Shown: positions 7,370 to 15,248 of the stretch, piece after piece
Position numbering within the stretch: the stretch's first letter is position 1
Layout: each line of letters starts with the position of its first letter
Assembly (NCBI GenBank): GCA_047617305.1
Contig: JBLGCL010000051.1
Span: 1 to 16,635 of the forward strand
Direction of reading: 5' to 3'
DNA from: DATFIX01 sp047617305
Lineage (GTDB): Archaea; Halobacteriota; Halobacteria; Halobacteriales; Natrialbaceae
Length of the DNA stretch: 16,635 nucleotides
Made by a program: the position numbers and the translations under genes
The notes under the pieces: generated by a model
What the model was told of the DNA's origin: nothing
Databases searched by the model: none
What the model saw: only the letters and a program-made list of their open reading frames with translations

Positions 7370-8690
7370 TTATCGGTCGACGACCCGGGAGAGGAAAGCG
7401 ACGACCCGATCGAAGGACGAAGTTCGAACGGGGGGTGGACGCTGGGCCGCGTCCGACTCGGCGAGGTCCTGATCGAACCGGAAACGGGAATTCGACGCCC
7501 CGCGTTCCCCGCCTTCCCCCCTGTGGAGGTCCCGTCCGGGGAAGCCGAAGCGGCGGCGGTCGACGTGACGCCGTCGGCGTCCCGATGGCCGGCTCCCTCG
7601 ACCCCCACGACGGCCGGGCCCGAACCGCCGTCCTCGTCCCCGACCAGCACCCGCCGGCGTCGCGCGGTCTCGTCGTCGGCCGGAATAGCGCCTTCGATCG
7701 GGGGCGCTTCCCGGTCCTCGCTTTCCGTGCCGTCCGCCTCGGGTGTGTCCATCGGTTCGAGACGGACGTCCGAGAAGTCCTCGAAGACCGAGTCGACGGG
7801 CTCGCCGACGAACAGCGAATCGGGACGCTCCGGGCGATCCTGGCTCGCGAGTCCCTCCACGACGCCGTCGACGGAGTCGTCCCGGTCCGCCTCGCGCATT
7901 CGGTCCCGGACGGTCCGCCCGTCCGAAACCGTGCTCCCCGCGTCGTGGTCTCCGGAGGGCACCTCGAGTTCGAGGGGCAGCGTGTCGTCGGTCGACTCCG
8001 GGACGGCCGACCGGACCGACGCCCCGTCGGCGGCGGCCTGCCACGTATCGTCGGCGTAGGCGGGCGGCTGGACCGGGGCCAGCAGTTCGCGGTCGTAGAT
8101 CCGGTCCCGGGTCCCGAACGCCCGGCGAAGGTGGGCAAGCTGGGCTTCGTCGAGGAGAACGAATCCCCAGCCGTCGCCAGCGTGGGAAAGCAGAACGAAC
8201 GTCTTGCTGACCCCGACCAGGAGGTCGGTTTCGACGGCGTGGACGAGTGCCGGGACGTTCGCGTCGCCGAGCAGCCCTCGGGATAGGCGAAGGTCGTCGT
8301 CCGTTCGTTCCCGGCGGAGTCGATCAGCGAGAGCCGATACGTCCCGTCCGTGCTCGCCGGGGCGGTGATCGGACGCCCGTCCCCGTCCGTGACAGCGAAC
8401 GTACACCCGTACGGTTTCAGCGCGAGCGAGAGCGCGACGAACGCCGACCGGGGTTCGTGCGTCGGTGCGAGTTCGAACCCGTGTCGCGACTCCACCAGCG
8501 TCCGCCGGACGCGGTCGAACAGTTCGGACGGCGACAGGTCGTCGGGCAGCGACCGATCGAGCACCGCCTCGGGACTTCCGTCGGTCACGGCCCCGCCGTT
8601 GAGCGCCGCGATTTCCTCGTCGGTCAGCCCGAACCAGCGAAGCAGGCGGACGAATTCGGCCAGTCGGTCAGACCGTGTCCGTATCCTCAT
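7370..8690 (-). pseudogene. Conserved-looking haloarchaeal gene of unknown function broken by two apparent 1-base deletions
   Basis: The minus strand begins at the ATG at 8690 (MRIRTRSDRLAEFVRLLRWFGLTDEE...). Sensible, acidic sequence runs in one frame to about YPEG near 8275-8285. It then continues in the next frame (LLGDANVPALVHAVETDLLVG, FVLLSHAGDGWGFVLLDEAQL) to about 7520, and in the third frame (RFRFDQDLAESDA, SSFDRVVAFLSRVVDR) to a TAA at 7370-7372. Each switch is what loss of one base produces. The likely sites are G-runs on the minus strand (GGG at 8275-8277 and six G at 7516-7521). Restoring both gives 441 codons. The N-terminal part is globular, the middle is a long Asp/Glu/Ser-rich linker and the end is a short amphipathic helix. 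Left unshifted, the first frame stays open to 7131 but becomes Arg/Ser/Pro-rich nonsense. Sequencing error is an equal possibility to real decay. Confidence 0.7.
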
Positions 8691-8723
8691 GTGGCGCTTT
8701 ACGATACAGGGACGCGTCCCCAC

Positions 8724-8770
8724 GGGTATTAAAAATTTTATCTTTTCTCGGAATATTATTTTTAATACCC
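8724..8770. repeat. 13-bp perfect inverted repeat in an AT-rich island
   Basis: GGGTATTAAAAAT (8724-8736) is the exact reverse complement of ATTTTTAATACCC (8758-8770), separated by 21 AT-rich bases. The island (about 8725-8790) contrasts sharply with the surrounding GC-rich sequence. It lies between the stop of the DyP-like gene (8808) and the ATG of the downstream minus-strand gene (8690). The left arm read on the minus strand (ATTTTTAATACCC) has a TATA-like core about 41 bases before that ATG. The mirror arm gives the same element facing the other way. It may be a promoter/operator, a terminator for the DyP-like gene, or both. Confidence 0.6.
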
Positions 8771-8807
8771 TGTTCCAGATATTTAAATGAGAGGACGGAA
8801 CCGAGGT

Positions 8808-10097
8808 CTACACCGAATCCGGTCGTGCGGGAGGGAGCGCCCGCAGTCGACGGGGTGGAACGAGGAAGTTCCCCCGGTGTTCGACGAAGACGTACTCGAG
8901 GATCCCGTTGTTCACCCGCTGTCGGATGGCCGGGTTGTCCGTCAGGTCCGCCCCGTTCATCGCCCGTCGAACCGCCTCGAACGCGCCGATCCCGCGCTGG
9001 AGCGACGGGAAGTGGAGGCTCGCGACGTCGTGATCGGTCGACTCGAAGTGTCGCCGGAGGATGCGCACGTTGCCCTCGTCGTCGCGGTTGGCCCTCGCGG
9101 CCTTCTGGGCGTGACCCACGCGGCCGTGCTCCCGGGCCTGTTCGGCGATCGTCTCGATGATCTCGGGCGTCAGGCCGTTGTCGTCGCCCAGGTTCTCGCC
9201 GACGCCCTCGACGAGACCCCGCTCGGCGTGGGCGGGGCTGAACATCTCCATGACCCGCTCGTCGAAGTCCTGTTCGCCGTACCAGTCCTCCAGCCGCTGT
9301 CGGAGGGTGGAGAGGTGCTTGGTCGTCCCCCCGGCGAACGCGCCCGTCCCGATCGTGACGTAGTCCTCCGTGGCCTGGTTGCCCCTGAACCCGGCCTTGA
9401 AGCCCATGAACAGCGGCGCGGCCTCGGGGACGGGGTTCGAGTCGGGGATCCCCTCGACGTCCTGGCGGGCCGCCGGCATCCCCGCGCCGACGAACCCACT
9501 CCGGCGGTCGTCGACGGTCAGGACGTCGGCGAGCGTCGCCTCCACGTCGACGCCGTTGACCGACGACCGGTCGCCGGTCAGGGCGGCCTCGGCCGCGAGC
9601 GCGGCGTCCGCCCGGTCGCTGGCGAGGTGCACGAGGACGTCCTGTGTGTCGAAGGTCGGCGTCTCGAAGCTCGACAGGCGGCGCGGCGGCGGCAGGTCGA
9701 TTTCGGGAGGGAGGGGCTCGTCGAACCGCTCGAAGTACGCCGGCGAATAGCCCGCCGAGAACAACAGGCCCTCGTGGCTTCGTTCGTAGGCCCGGTCGAG
9801 CGTCCGGAACGCCGCCTCGACGGTCGAGCGATCCGCTTCCGTCGGCGGGCCGTCGCGATCCAGCGTCAGGTACAGGAGGACCTGGTGGTTCGGCAGCAGT
9901 TCGTTGCCGTGTTCGTCGTGGCGCACGCGGTCGTTCCAGGCGTGCTGTCGCTCCGGGAGCGTGCCCGGATCCTCGACGCCCTCCGGAATCGGCTCGTCGC
10001 CGAAGACGTCGAGGCAGGCCGACAACGCGGCAGCGCCCCCCGTCGCGACGGCCGCCTTGGCGAACTCCCGGCGCGAGAGGTCCGAACCGAACGCCAT
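8808..10097 (-). CDS. Tat-exported lipoprotein with DyP/EfeB-like peroxidase fold (DUF7405-like)
   Basis: I chose the ATG at 10097-10095 because it gives a clean N-terminus: SRREFAK twin-arginine motif (Arg9-Arg10), an Ala/Gly-rich core and the lipobox LSAC with Cys28; the 32 codons upstream look non-coding. The mature protein follows the layout of dye-decolourising peroxidases: FSAGYSPAYFERF (114-126), QDVLVHLASDRAD (152-164), GFKAG (232-236), FAGGTTKHLSTLRQRLEDW (254-272), a His in VGHAQKA (His329, candidate proximal haem ligand), ILRRHFES (346-353) with the candidate distal Arg, and LHFPSLQRGIGAFE (361-374). In active DyPs the third motif is GxxDG; here the Asp position reads Ala. The protein is therefore either a non-peroxidase haem protein or uses another acid. 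It looks like the haloarchaeal family I recall as DUF7405. Confidence 0.78.
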   Translation of the reverse strand: MAFGSDLSRREFAKAAVATGGAAALSACLDVFGDEPIPEGVEDPGTLPERQHAWNDRVRHDEHGNELLPNHQVLLYLTLDRDGPPTEADRSTVEAAFRTLDRAYERSHEGLLFSAGYSPAYFERFDEPLPPEIDLPPPRRLSSFETPTFDTQDVLVHLASDRADAALAAEAALTGDRSSVNGVDVEATLADVLTVDDRRSGFVGAGMPAARQDVEGIPDSNPVPEAAPLFMGFKAGFRGNQATEDYVTIGTGAFAGGTTKHLSTLRQRLEDWYGEQDFDERVMEMFSPAHAERGLVEGVGENLGDDNGLTPEIIETIAEQAREHGRVGHAQKAARANRDDEGNVRILRRHFESTDHDVASLHFPSLQRGIGAFEAVRRAMNGADLTDNPAIRQRVNNGILEYVFVEHRGNFLVPPRRLRALPPARPDSV

Positions 10098-10239
10098 CTG
10101 GGCCAGTCTCGGGCTTCGACGGGCAAGCCGGTTGCGGTCGGGGAAACCTCTACTCGCCACCGGCGTCAGACGGGTGGCTGACGGCGACACCAATCTTGAA
10201 GACGCTCTCGGATCGTTCTGGACACGATGACGAATTCAC

Positions 10240-10246
10240 GGAGGTG
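10240..10246 (+). promoter_or_regulatory. Shine-Dalgarno site of the HerA-like ATPase gene
   Basis: GGAGGTG ends 6 bases before the ATG at 10253. It decides the start, because the same frame stays open far upstream through the divergent gene. It also marks this gene as one of the few here with a leadered message. A weak AT patch (CAATCTTGAAG, about 10190-10200) could be its TATA region. Confidence 0.6.
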
Positions 10247-10252
10247 GGGCCC

Positions 10253-12622
10253 ATGAGCGAGACCGAGCGGATTACGGTGGGCGAGACGGTCGACGGCGAC
10301 CCGGTGAAACTGCCCGTCGTGGACGTGCTGACAGGTCGCGCGTTCCTGACTGGGAAAAGCGGGTCGGGGAAGTCCAACACGGCAAGCGTTATCCTCGAGG
10401 AACTCCTGGACGCCGGCTTCCCGTCGCTGGTCGTCGACGCCGACGGGGAGTACTACGGCCTCAAGGAGGAGTACGAGTTGCTCCACGTCGGCGCGGACGA
10501 GGAGTGCGACATCCAGATCGGCCCGGAGCACGCCGAGCGCATCGCCAGCCTGGCGCTGGAGGAGAACGTCCCGATCGTCCTCGACGTCTCGGGCTACCTC
10601 GACGAGGACGCCGCGAGCGACCTCGTTCGCGAGACGGCGCGGCACCTGTTCGCCAAGGAGAAGAAGCTCAAGAAGCCGTTCCTGCTGATCGTCGAGGAGT
10701 GCCACGAGTACATCCCGGAGGGCGGCGGGATGGACGAGACCGGCCGGATGCTGATCAAGATCGGCAAGCGGGGGCGCAAGCACGGGCTGGGCATCGTCGG
10801 CGTCTCCCAGCGCCCGGCCGACGTGAAGAAGGACTTCATCACGCAGGCGAACTGGCTCGTCTGGCACCGGCTCACCTGGGAGAACGACACGAAGGTCGTC
10901 AAGCGCGTCGTCGACGACGAGTACGCCGAACGGGTCACGGACCTCCCTGACGGACGGGCGTTCCTGCAGGCCGACTGGACCGATCGGGACGTCATGGAGG
11001 TGCAGTTCCGGCGCAAACACACCTTCGACGCCGGCGCGACCCCCGGCCTCGACGACTTCGAGCGACCCGAACTGAAGAGCGTCAGCGACGACCTCGTGGG
11101 CGACCTGGCGGAGATCAGCGAACGCAAGCAAAACGAGGAGGACCGGATCGCATCGCTGGAACGCGAACTCCAGGAGCGGGAGGCCCGGATCGAGGAACTC
11201 GAAGCGGAACTCGAGTCGGCCCGGGACGTCTCGGACGCGGCCAGGAAGATGGCGGCCGCCCTCACCGGCGACGCGGACGTCGACCGGAGCGAATACGAGG
11301 AACGGCTGATGGAGAAGGACCGCGAGATCAACGACCTGCGGAGCACCGTCGCGGAACTCGAGGCCGAGCGCGACCGTCTCGAGGCCCGCGTCGAGGAACT
11401 GACGGCCGGGAGCGACGGGGACGAGAAGGTGGAAACGACGCCCAGCGACGACGCATCGGCCGAGCGGATCGCCGCCCTCGAGGCCAAAATCGAGGCCAAG
11501 GCCGACCGCATCGAGGAGGTCGAGCGGGACCTCCGCGAAAAGGACGAGCGGATCGAGGCCCTCGAACGCGCCCTCGACGAGAAGGCCGAAACGATCGAAC
11601 GGCTCCGGGAACGAGCCGAGACCCCGGAGCCCTCGACGGACGCACCATCGACGGCGGACTCCGCCCCCAAAGACGGGGGACCGACGGACATCGAGGCTGT
11701 CGAGGACGACGAGTCCAGTGAACCGGCGGCCCTCGAGGACGACGGGGAGGCCCGGAAATCGACACCCGACGGGGACGACGAGGCAGCGGTCGACCTGGAC
11801 GGCACGTCGGAGTGGCCGAGCGTCGACGACGAGTCGACCGACGTCGAGACGTCGCTCCCGACCGACGGTTCGAGCGCCGACGCGGCGGTCGATCCGCTCG
11901 ACCCGTCGCGAACCGACGCCGAGGTACTCGACGGTTCGGGGGATCCGGATCCGGCCCTGGGGGAAGGACGCGACGACGAGGTCGGCCACGGGACGGACCA
12001 GGGCGGAGCCGACGACGACGCCACCGTGTGGCGTGCGGGTTCGGGCGCCGATGACGATCGAACCGCCGACGCCGGGGAAACCGACCGTTCGACGGACCCG
12101 AGCGAGGGAACCGGGACCGGGGACGACGTCGAGGCGGACCAGGCGACCGTCGAGGCGGCCGTCGAGCAAGCGGTCGGTGACGCCGACGCCGACGAAGGCG
12201 ATGACGACGGTGAAGACGCTGGGGACGACGATCGGGCCGGCGAGATACTCGACGACGAGAACGGGACGCCCGACGTCGACGTCGAGACGGCCCCGATCGT
12301 GGACCTGATCCTCGCCGATCCCGTCACCGAGCGGATCAGCATGGCCTACCGGGAGGCCCGGTGCAACGAGCGCCACACGTGGGAGGTGGTGGCGGCACTG
12401 GCGACGCGGGGGCCCATGACCGCCCGGGACATCCTGCCCCACACCGAGGCCGCGCTCGAGAACGTCCAGAGCCTGCTCGGTGAACTCCGCACGGTCTCGC
12501 TCGTCGAACGGGACGACGACGGGCGCTACGAGTTCGACCGGGCGACGCTCGAGGCCTTCGTCGAGAACCCGCGGCGGGTCGACGGGTTCGACGACCCCGA
12601 TTTCGCGCAGCGAATCGATTGA
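10253..12622 (+). CDS. HerA/DUF87-type P-loop ATPase with coiled coil, acidic linker and C-terminal domain
   Basis: The protein has 789 residues. Residues 1-260 form a HerA/FtsK-like ATPase. The Walker A is GKSGSGKS (34-41), the strand VVDADGEYYGL (60-70) follows, the Walker B is LLIVEECHEY with Glu148/Glu149 (144-153), and the sensor-like stretch is HGLGIVGVSQRPADV (177-191). Coiled coil follows at roughly 287-324, 346-384 and 402-456, then a very acidic, low-complexity linker (457-680). The C-terminal domain (about 680-789) looks like a winged helix (MTARDILPHTEAALENVQSL). Walker A comes only 34 residues in, so the HAS barrel of classical HerA is absent, and no nurA gene is adjacent. Related ATPases move DNA during repair or segregation; that role here is inferred. 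The start is set by the Shine-Dalgarno site at 10240. Confidence 0.88.
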   Translation: MSETERITVGETVDGDPVKLPVVDVLTGRAFLTGKSGSGKSNTASVILEELLDAGFPSLVVDADGEYYGLKEEYELLHVGADEECDIQIGPEHAERIASLALEENVPIVLDVSGYLDEDAASDLVRETARHLFAKEKKLKKPFLLIVEECHEYIPEGGGMDETGRMLIKIGKRGRKHGLGIVGVSQRPADVKKDFITQANWLVWHRLTWENDTKVVKRVVDDEYAERVTDLPDGRAFLQADWTDRDVMEVQFRRKHTFDAGATPGLDDFERPELKSVSDDLVGDLAEISERKQNEEDRIASLERELQEREARIEELEAELESARDVSDAARKMAAALTGDADVDRSEYEERLMEKDREINDLRSTVAELEAERDRLEARVEELTAGSDGDEKVETTPSDDASAERIAALEAKIEAKADRIEEVERDLREKDERIEALERALDEKAETIERLRERAETPEPSTDAPSTADSAPKDGGPTDIEAVEDDESSEPAALEDDGEARKSTPDGDDEAAVDLDGTSEWPSVDDESTDVETSLPTDGSSADAAVDPLDPSRTDAEVLDGSGDPDPALGEGRDDEVGHGTDQGGADDDATVWRAGSGADDDRTADAGETDRSTDPSEGTGTGDDVEADQATVEAAVEQAVGDADADEGDDDGEDAGDDDRAGEILDDENGTPDVDVETAPIVDLILADPVTERISMAYREARCNERHTWEVVAALATRGPMTARDILPHTEAALENVQSLLGELRTVSLVERDDDGRYEFDRATLEAFVENPRRVDGFDDPDFAQRID

Positions 12623-12625
12623 AAA

Positions 12626-12643
12626 GGGACGCGGTCGCGTTCC
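12626..12643. terminator. Possible hairpin between the convergent ATPase and cdc48 genes
   Basis: GGGACG (12626-12631) can pair with CGTTCC (12638-12643) with one G-T wobble, around the loop CGGTCG. The 57-base gap separates the stop of the HerA-like gene from the stop of cdc48. There is no T-tract, so support is weak. Confidence 0.25.
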
Positions 12644-12679
12644 GCCGAGGGACGGTCGCTACCTACCGGGACCCGATCG

Positions 12680-14956
12680 TTACTGGAACGTCGGGCTGAT
12701 CTCGCGATCCTCCTGGGGACCGCGCGTGTCGAAGCGTTCCTCGATCTGCTCGTACTGTTGGAGGACGTCCTCGGGGACGCTCGGATCCACCTCGTCGATC
12801 GCCTCCTTGAAATGGTCCTGCGTGATCCGAACGTTTCCAACGCTGTCGTCGATCTCTTCGGGATCCACGGAGTTGACGAACTCCCGGGTCGCTGCCATGG
12901 CCGCCTCGCGACAGATGGCCTCGATGTCGGCGCCGACGTACCCGTCGGTCCGGCTCGCGAGGTCGTCGAGTTCGACGCCCTCGGCGAGCGGTTTGTCCCG
13001 GGTGTGGACCCCGAAGATGGCCCGGCGGGCCTCCTCGTCGGGGACGGGAACGTGCACGTGTCGGTCGAGGCGGCCGGGCCGGAGGAGGGCCGAGTCGATG
13101 AGATCCGGGCGGTTCGTGGTGGCGACCACGACGACGTCCTCCATCTCCTCGATCCCGTCGAGCTCGGTGAGCAGCTGCGAGACGACGCGCTCGCCGACGC
13201 CGGAGTCGCCCATGTTCCGGCCGCGTTCGCCGGCGATGGAGTCGATCTCGTCGAAGAAGACGATCGTCGGGGCGTTGGCCCGCGCCTTCTCGAACACCTC
13301 GCGGACGCCCTTCTCGGACTCGCCGACGTACTTGTTCATCAGCTCCGGGCCCTTGATCGAGATGAAGTTGCTGTCGGCCTCGTTGGCGACGGCCTTCGCG
13401 AGCAGGGTCTTGCCCGTGCCCGGCGGCCCGTAGAGGAGCACGCCCTTGGCGGCCTCGAGGTCCATGGCCTCGAACACCTGGCCGTACTCCAGGGGCCACT
13501 GGATCGTCTCGCGCAGGCGCTCCTCGTTGTCCTCGAGGCCGCCGACGTCGTTCCAGGTGACGTCGGGCACCTCGACGAAGACCTCGCGCATCGCGGAGGG
13601 CTCGATGCCCTTCAGCGCCTCGCGGAAGTCCTCCTCGGTCACCCGGAGCGACTCGAGCACGCCGGCGTCGATCTCCTCGGCCTCCAGGTCGATCTGGGGC
13701 CGGATCCGCCGCAGTGCGTTCATCGCCGCCTCCTTGGTCAGCGACTCGATGTCGGCCCCGACGAACCCGTGAGTGTTCTCGGCGTACTGGTCGATGTCGA
13801 CCTCGTCGGCGAGGGGCATCCCGCGGGTGTGGACCTGGAGGATCTCCTTGCGTCCCCCCTTGTCGGGAACGCCGATCTCGATCTCGCGATCGAACCGGCC
13901 CCCGCGGCGGAGCGCGGGATCGATCGCGTCCACGCGGTTCGTGGCCGCGATGACGGTGACCTGACCGCGCTCCTCGAGACCGTCCATCAGCGAGAGGAGC
14001 TGGGCGACCACGCGCCGCTCGACGTCGCCGGAGACCTCCTCCCGTTTGGGCGCGATGGAGTCGATTTCGTCGATGAAGACGATCGCCGGCGCGTTCTCCT
14101 CGGCCTCCTCGAAGATCTCGCGCAACTGTTCCTCGCTCTCGCCGTAGTACTTCGACATGATCTCCGGGCCCGAGATCGTCTGGAAGTGCGCGTCGATCTC
14201 GTTGGCGACGGCCTTCGCCATCAGGGTCTTCCCCGTCCCGGGCGGGCCGTGCAGGAGCACGCCCTTGGGCGGCTCGATGCCCAGCTGCTGGAACAGTTCG
14301 GGGTGGCGCATCGGCAGCTCGATCATCTCGCGGACCTGTTCGAGCTCCTCGTCCAGGCCGCCGATGTCCTCGTAGGCGACGTCCGGAACGGCTTCCTCCT
14401 CCGGGCCGGCAGCCTCGCCGGGACCGCCGACGATCTGCTCGGCGGGGGTTTCGGTAACCTGGACGTCGGTCGTATCGGTAACGACGACCGTCCCGCTCGG
14501 TTCCGTTTCGGCGATCCTCAGCGGGAGCTTCCGGCTCTGGGAACCGGCCATCGGGCCGATGCCGAACCCGACCTGGACGGTCTGGCCCTCGGTGACGGCC
14601 TGGCCACTCAGGCGCTCCCGGATCAGCGGCCCGATGTCGCCCCGAATGCGGAGGTTCTGCGGGAGGGCGATGGTGATCGACGACGCGGGGTTGACGTCCG
14701 CCTTCTCGACCTCCACGCGGTCGTCGATGCCGATGTTCGCCTCCTGGCGGATCTGCCCGTCCACCCGGATCACGTCCTGGCCTTCGTCCTCGGGGTAACC
14801 GGGCCAGACCCGGGCGACGGCACGGTTGCCTTGCTTGCCCTCGATGACGATGTAATCGCCATTCTCGAGGTCCATCTCGCGCATGGACTGGCGATCGATG
14901 GCGGCCAGTCCGCGTCCGGCGTCCTTCTGCTTTAGCGGTTTGACGGTCAGCTTCAT
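12680..14956 (-). CDS. cdc48: Cdc48/VAT-type AAA+ ATPase (two AAA domains)
   Basis: An archaeal orthologue of p97/VCP of the usual length, 758 residues. This hexameric unfoldase pulls apart protein substrates and complexes, often feeding the proteasome. The N-domain (1-190) has the double-psi barrel and four-stranded barrel of VAT (start MKLTVKPLKQKDAGRGLAAI). D1 has Walker A GPPGTGKT (237-244), pore loop KYYGESE (269-275), Walker B IVFIDEID (292-299) and arginine-finger region RRGGRFDR (350-357). D2 has GPPGTGKT (510-517), KYVGESE (542-548), IVFFDEID (565-572) and RPGRLDR (626-632). The C-terminus ends in PTFQ and lacks a clear HbYX proteasome-docking motif. Its ATG overlaps the TGA of the upstream Hsp20-like gene (ATGA at 14953-14956), so the two are coupled. 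Confidence 0.97.
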   Translation of the reverse strand: MKLTVKPLKQKDAGRGLAAIDRQSMREMDLENGDYIVIEGKQGNRAVARVWPGYPEDEGQDVIRVDGQIRQEANIGIDDRVEVEKADVNPASSITIALPQNLRIRGDIGPLIRERLSGQAVTEGQTVQVGFGIGPMAGSQSRKLPLRIAETEPSGTVVVTDTTDVQVTETPAEQIVGGPGEAAGPEEEAVPDVAYEDIGGLDEELEQVREMIELPMRHPELFQQLGIEPPKGVLLHGPPGTGKTLMAKAVANEIDAHFQTISGPEIMSKYYGESEEQLREIFEEAEENAPAIVFIDEIDSIAPKREEVSGDVERRVVAQLLSLMDGLEERGQVTVIAATNRVDAIDPALRRGGRFDREIEIGVPDKGGRKEILQVHTRGMPLADEVDIDQYAENTHGFVGADIESLTKEAAMNALRRIRPQIDLEAEEIDAGVLESLRVTEEDFREALKGIEPSAMREVFVEVPDVTWNDVGGLEDNEERLRETIQWPLEYGQVFEAMDLEAAKGVLLYGPPGTGKTLLAKAVANEADSNFISIKGPELMNKYVGESEKGVREVFEKARANAPTIVFFDEIDSIAGERGRNMGDSGVGERVVSQLLTELDGIEEMEDVVVVATTNRPDLIDSALLRPGRLDRHVHVPVPDEEARRAIFGVHTRDKPLAEGVELDDLASRTDGYVGADIEAICREAAMAATREFVNSVDPEEIDDSVGNVRITQDHFKEAIDEVDPSVPEDVLQQYEQIEERFDTRGPQEDREISPTFQ

Positions 14957-15195
14957 GCTTCAGTCACGTCGATTGTGAGGACTCCGTTTCTCATAAACGC
15001 TTCCGCGTCGCCGTCGGGAATCTCGATTTCGTACTGATCCTCGGACCCGTCGACGACGATGACCACGTCGTCCAGCACCTCTACCGAGACCTCTCCCGTC
15101 CCGGCTCCCAGGTCCGCGACGATCGTCGTTCGATCGTCGTAGTCGTACCGCCGGACGAACCGGTCATCCCGTCGCGCACGTTGATCGCTACTCAT
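14953..15195 (-). CDS. Hsp20-like small protein, DUF7127-like, co-encoded with cdc48
   Basis: The product has 80 residues. I chose the ATG at 15195 (MSSDQRARR) over the GTG nine bases upstream because the TATA spacing fits and the GTG falls inside the operator palindrome. After a charged N-terminus come YDYDDRTTIVADLG, VSVEVLDDVVIVVDG, YEIEIPDGD and a final NGVLTIDV. This alternation of short strands, ending in the GxLxI-type motif, is that of an Hsp20/alpha-crystallin or GvpH-like beta-sandwich, shorter than a full Hsp20. From memory, the haloarchaeal family next to cdc48 is DUF7127. It may act as a small chaperone or substrate adaptor for Cdc48; that is inferred from fold and operon. It is first in the operon and overlaps cdc48 by four bases. 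Confidence 0.85.
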   Translation of the reverse strand: MSSDQRARRDDRFVRRYDYDDRTTIVADLGAGTGEVSVEVLDDVVIVVDGSEDQYEIEIPDGDAEAFMRNGVLTIDVTEA

Positions 15196-15201
15196 GCCTG
15201 A

Positions 15202-15220
15202 CACTAACGAGACGTTAGTG
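15202..15220. promoter_or_regulatory. HSR1-like operator palindrome (CTAAC-N5-GTTAG) of the Hsp20-like/cdc48 operon
   Basis: CACTAACG-AGA-CGTTAGTG is a perfect inverted repeat with 8-base arms. Its core is CTAAC-GAGAC-GTTAG. It starts 7 bases upstream of the ATG at 15195 and lies directly downstream of the TATA box, so it covers the expected transcription start, where a repressor would act. From memory, CTAAC-N5-GTTAG is the motif reported for HSR1, the autoregulated heat-shock repressor of Archaeoglobus fulgidus that controls a cdc48/hsp20 operon. No HSR1-like gene is in this window. Confidence 0.7.
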
Positions 15221-15225
15221 ATTTA

Positions 15226-15236
15226 GATATATAAAC
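15226..15236 (-). promoter_or_regulatory. TATA box of the Hsp20-like/cdc48 operon
   Basis: The minus strand reads GGTTTATATATC here, a strong TATA element centred about 26 bases before a start site near 15205, leaving a leader of about 10 bases. It directly precedes the palindrome at 15202-15220. Confidence 0.65.
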
Positions 15237-15248
15237 CTATTGCTATCC

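Noticed and set aside
8787..10181. 464-residue plus-strand open frame opposite the DyP-like gene
   Set aside because: It is rich in Arg/Val/Glu without motifs, while the minus strand gives a Tat lipoprotein with recognisable domains. The AT island before it could still start an antisense RNA.
9644..10252. N-terminal extension of the HerA-like ATPase
   Set aside because: The frame is open by chance through the divergent gene; the Shine-Dalgarno site at 10240 and the family N-terminus set the start at 10253.
11113..11640. Repetitive Glu/Arg-coding stretch in the HerA-like gene as a DNA tandem repeat
   Set aside because: The periodicity is in the protein heptads of a coiled coil; the DNA units are not regular repeats.
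10166..12442. 758-residue minus-strand open frame opposite the HerA-like ATPase
   Set aside because: It is a complement of an acidic coding region, giving Val/Leu/Arg-rich nonsense with no domain.
12758..14935. 725-residue plus-strand open frame opposite cdc48
   Set aside because: The cdc48 frame is unmistakable with two AAA domains; the opposite frame has no motif.
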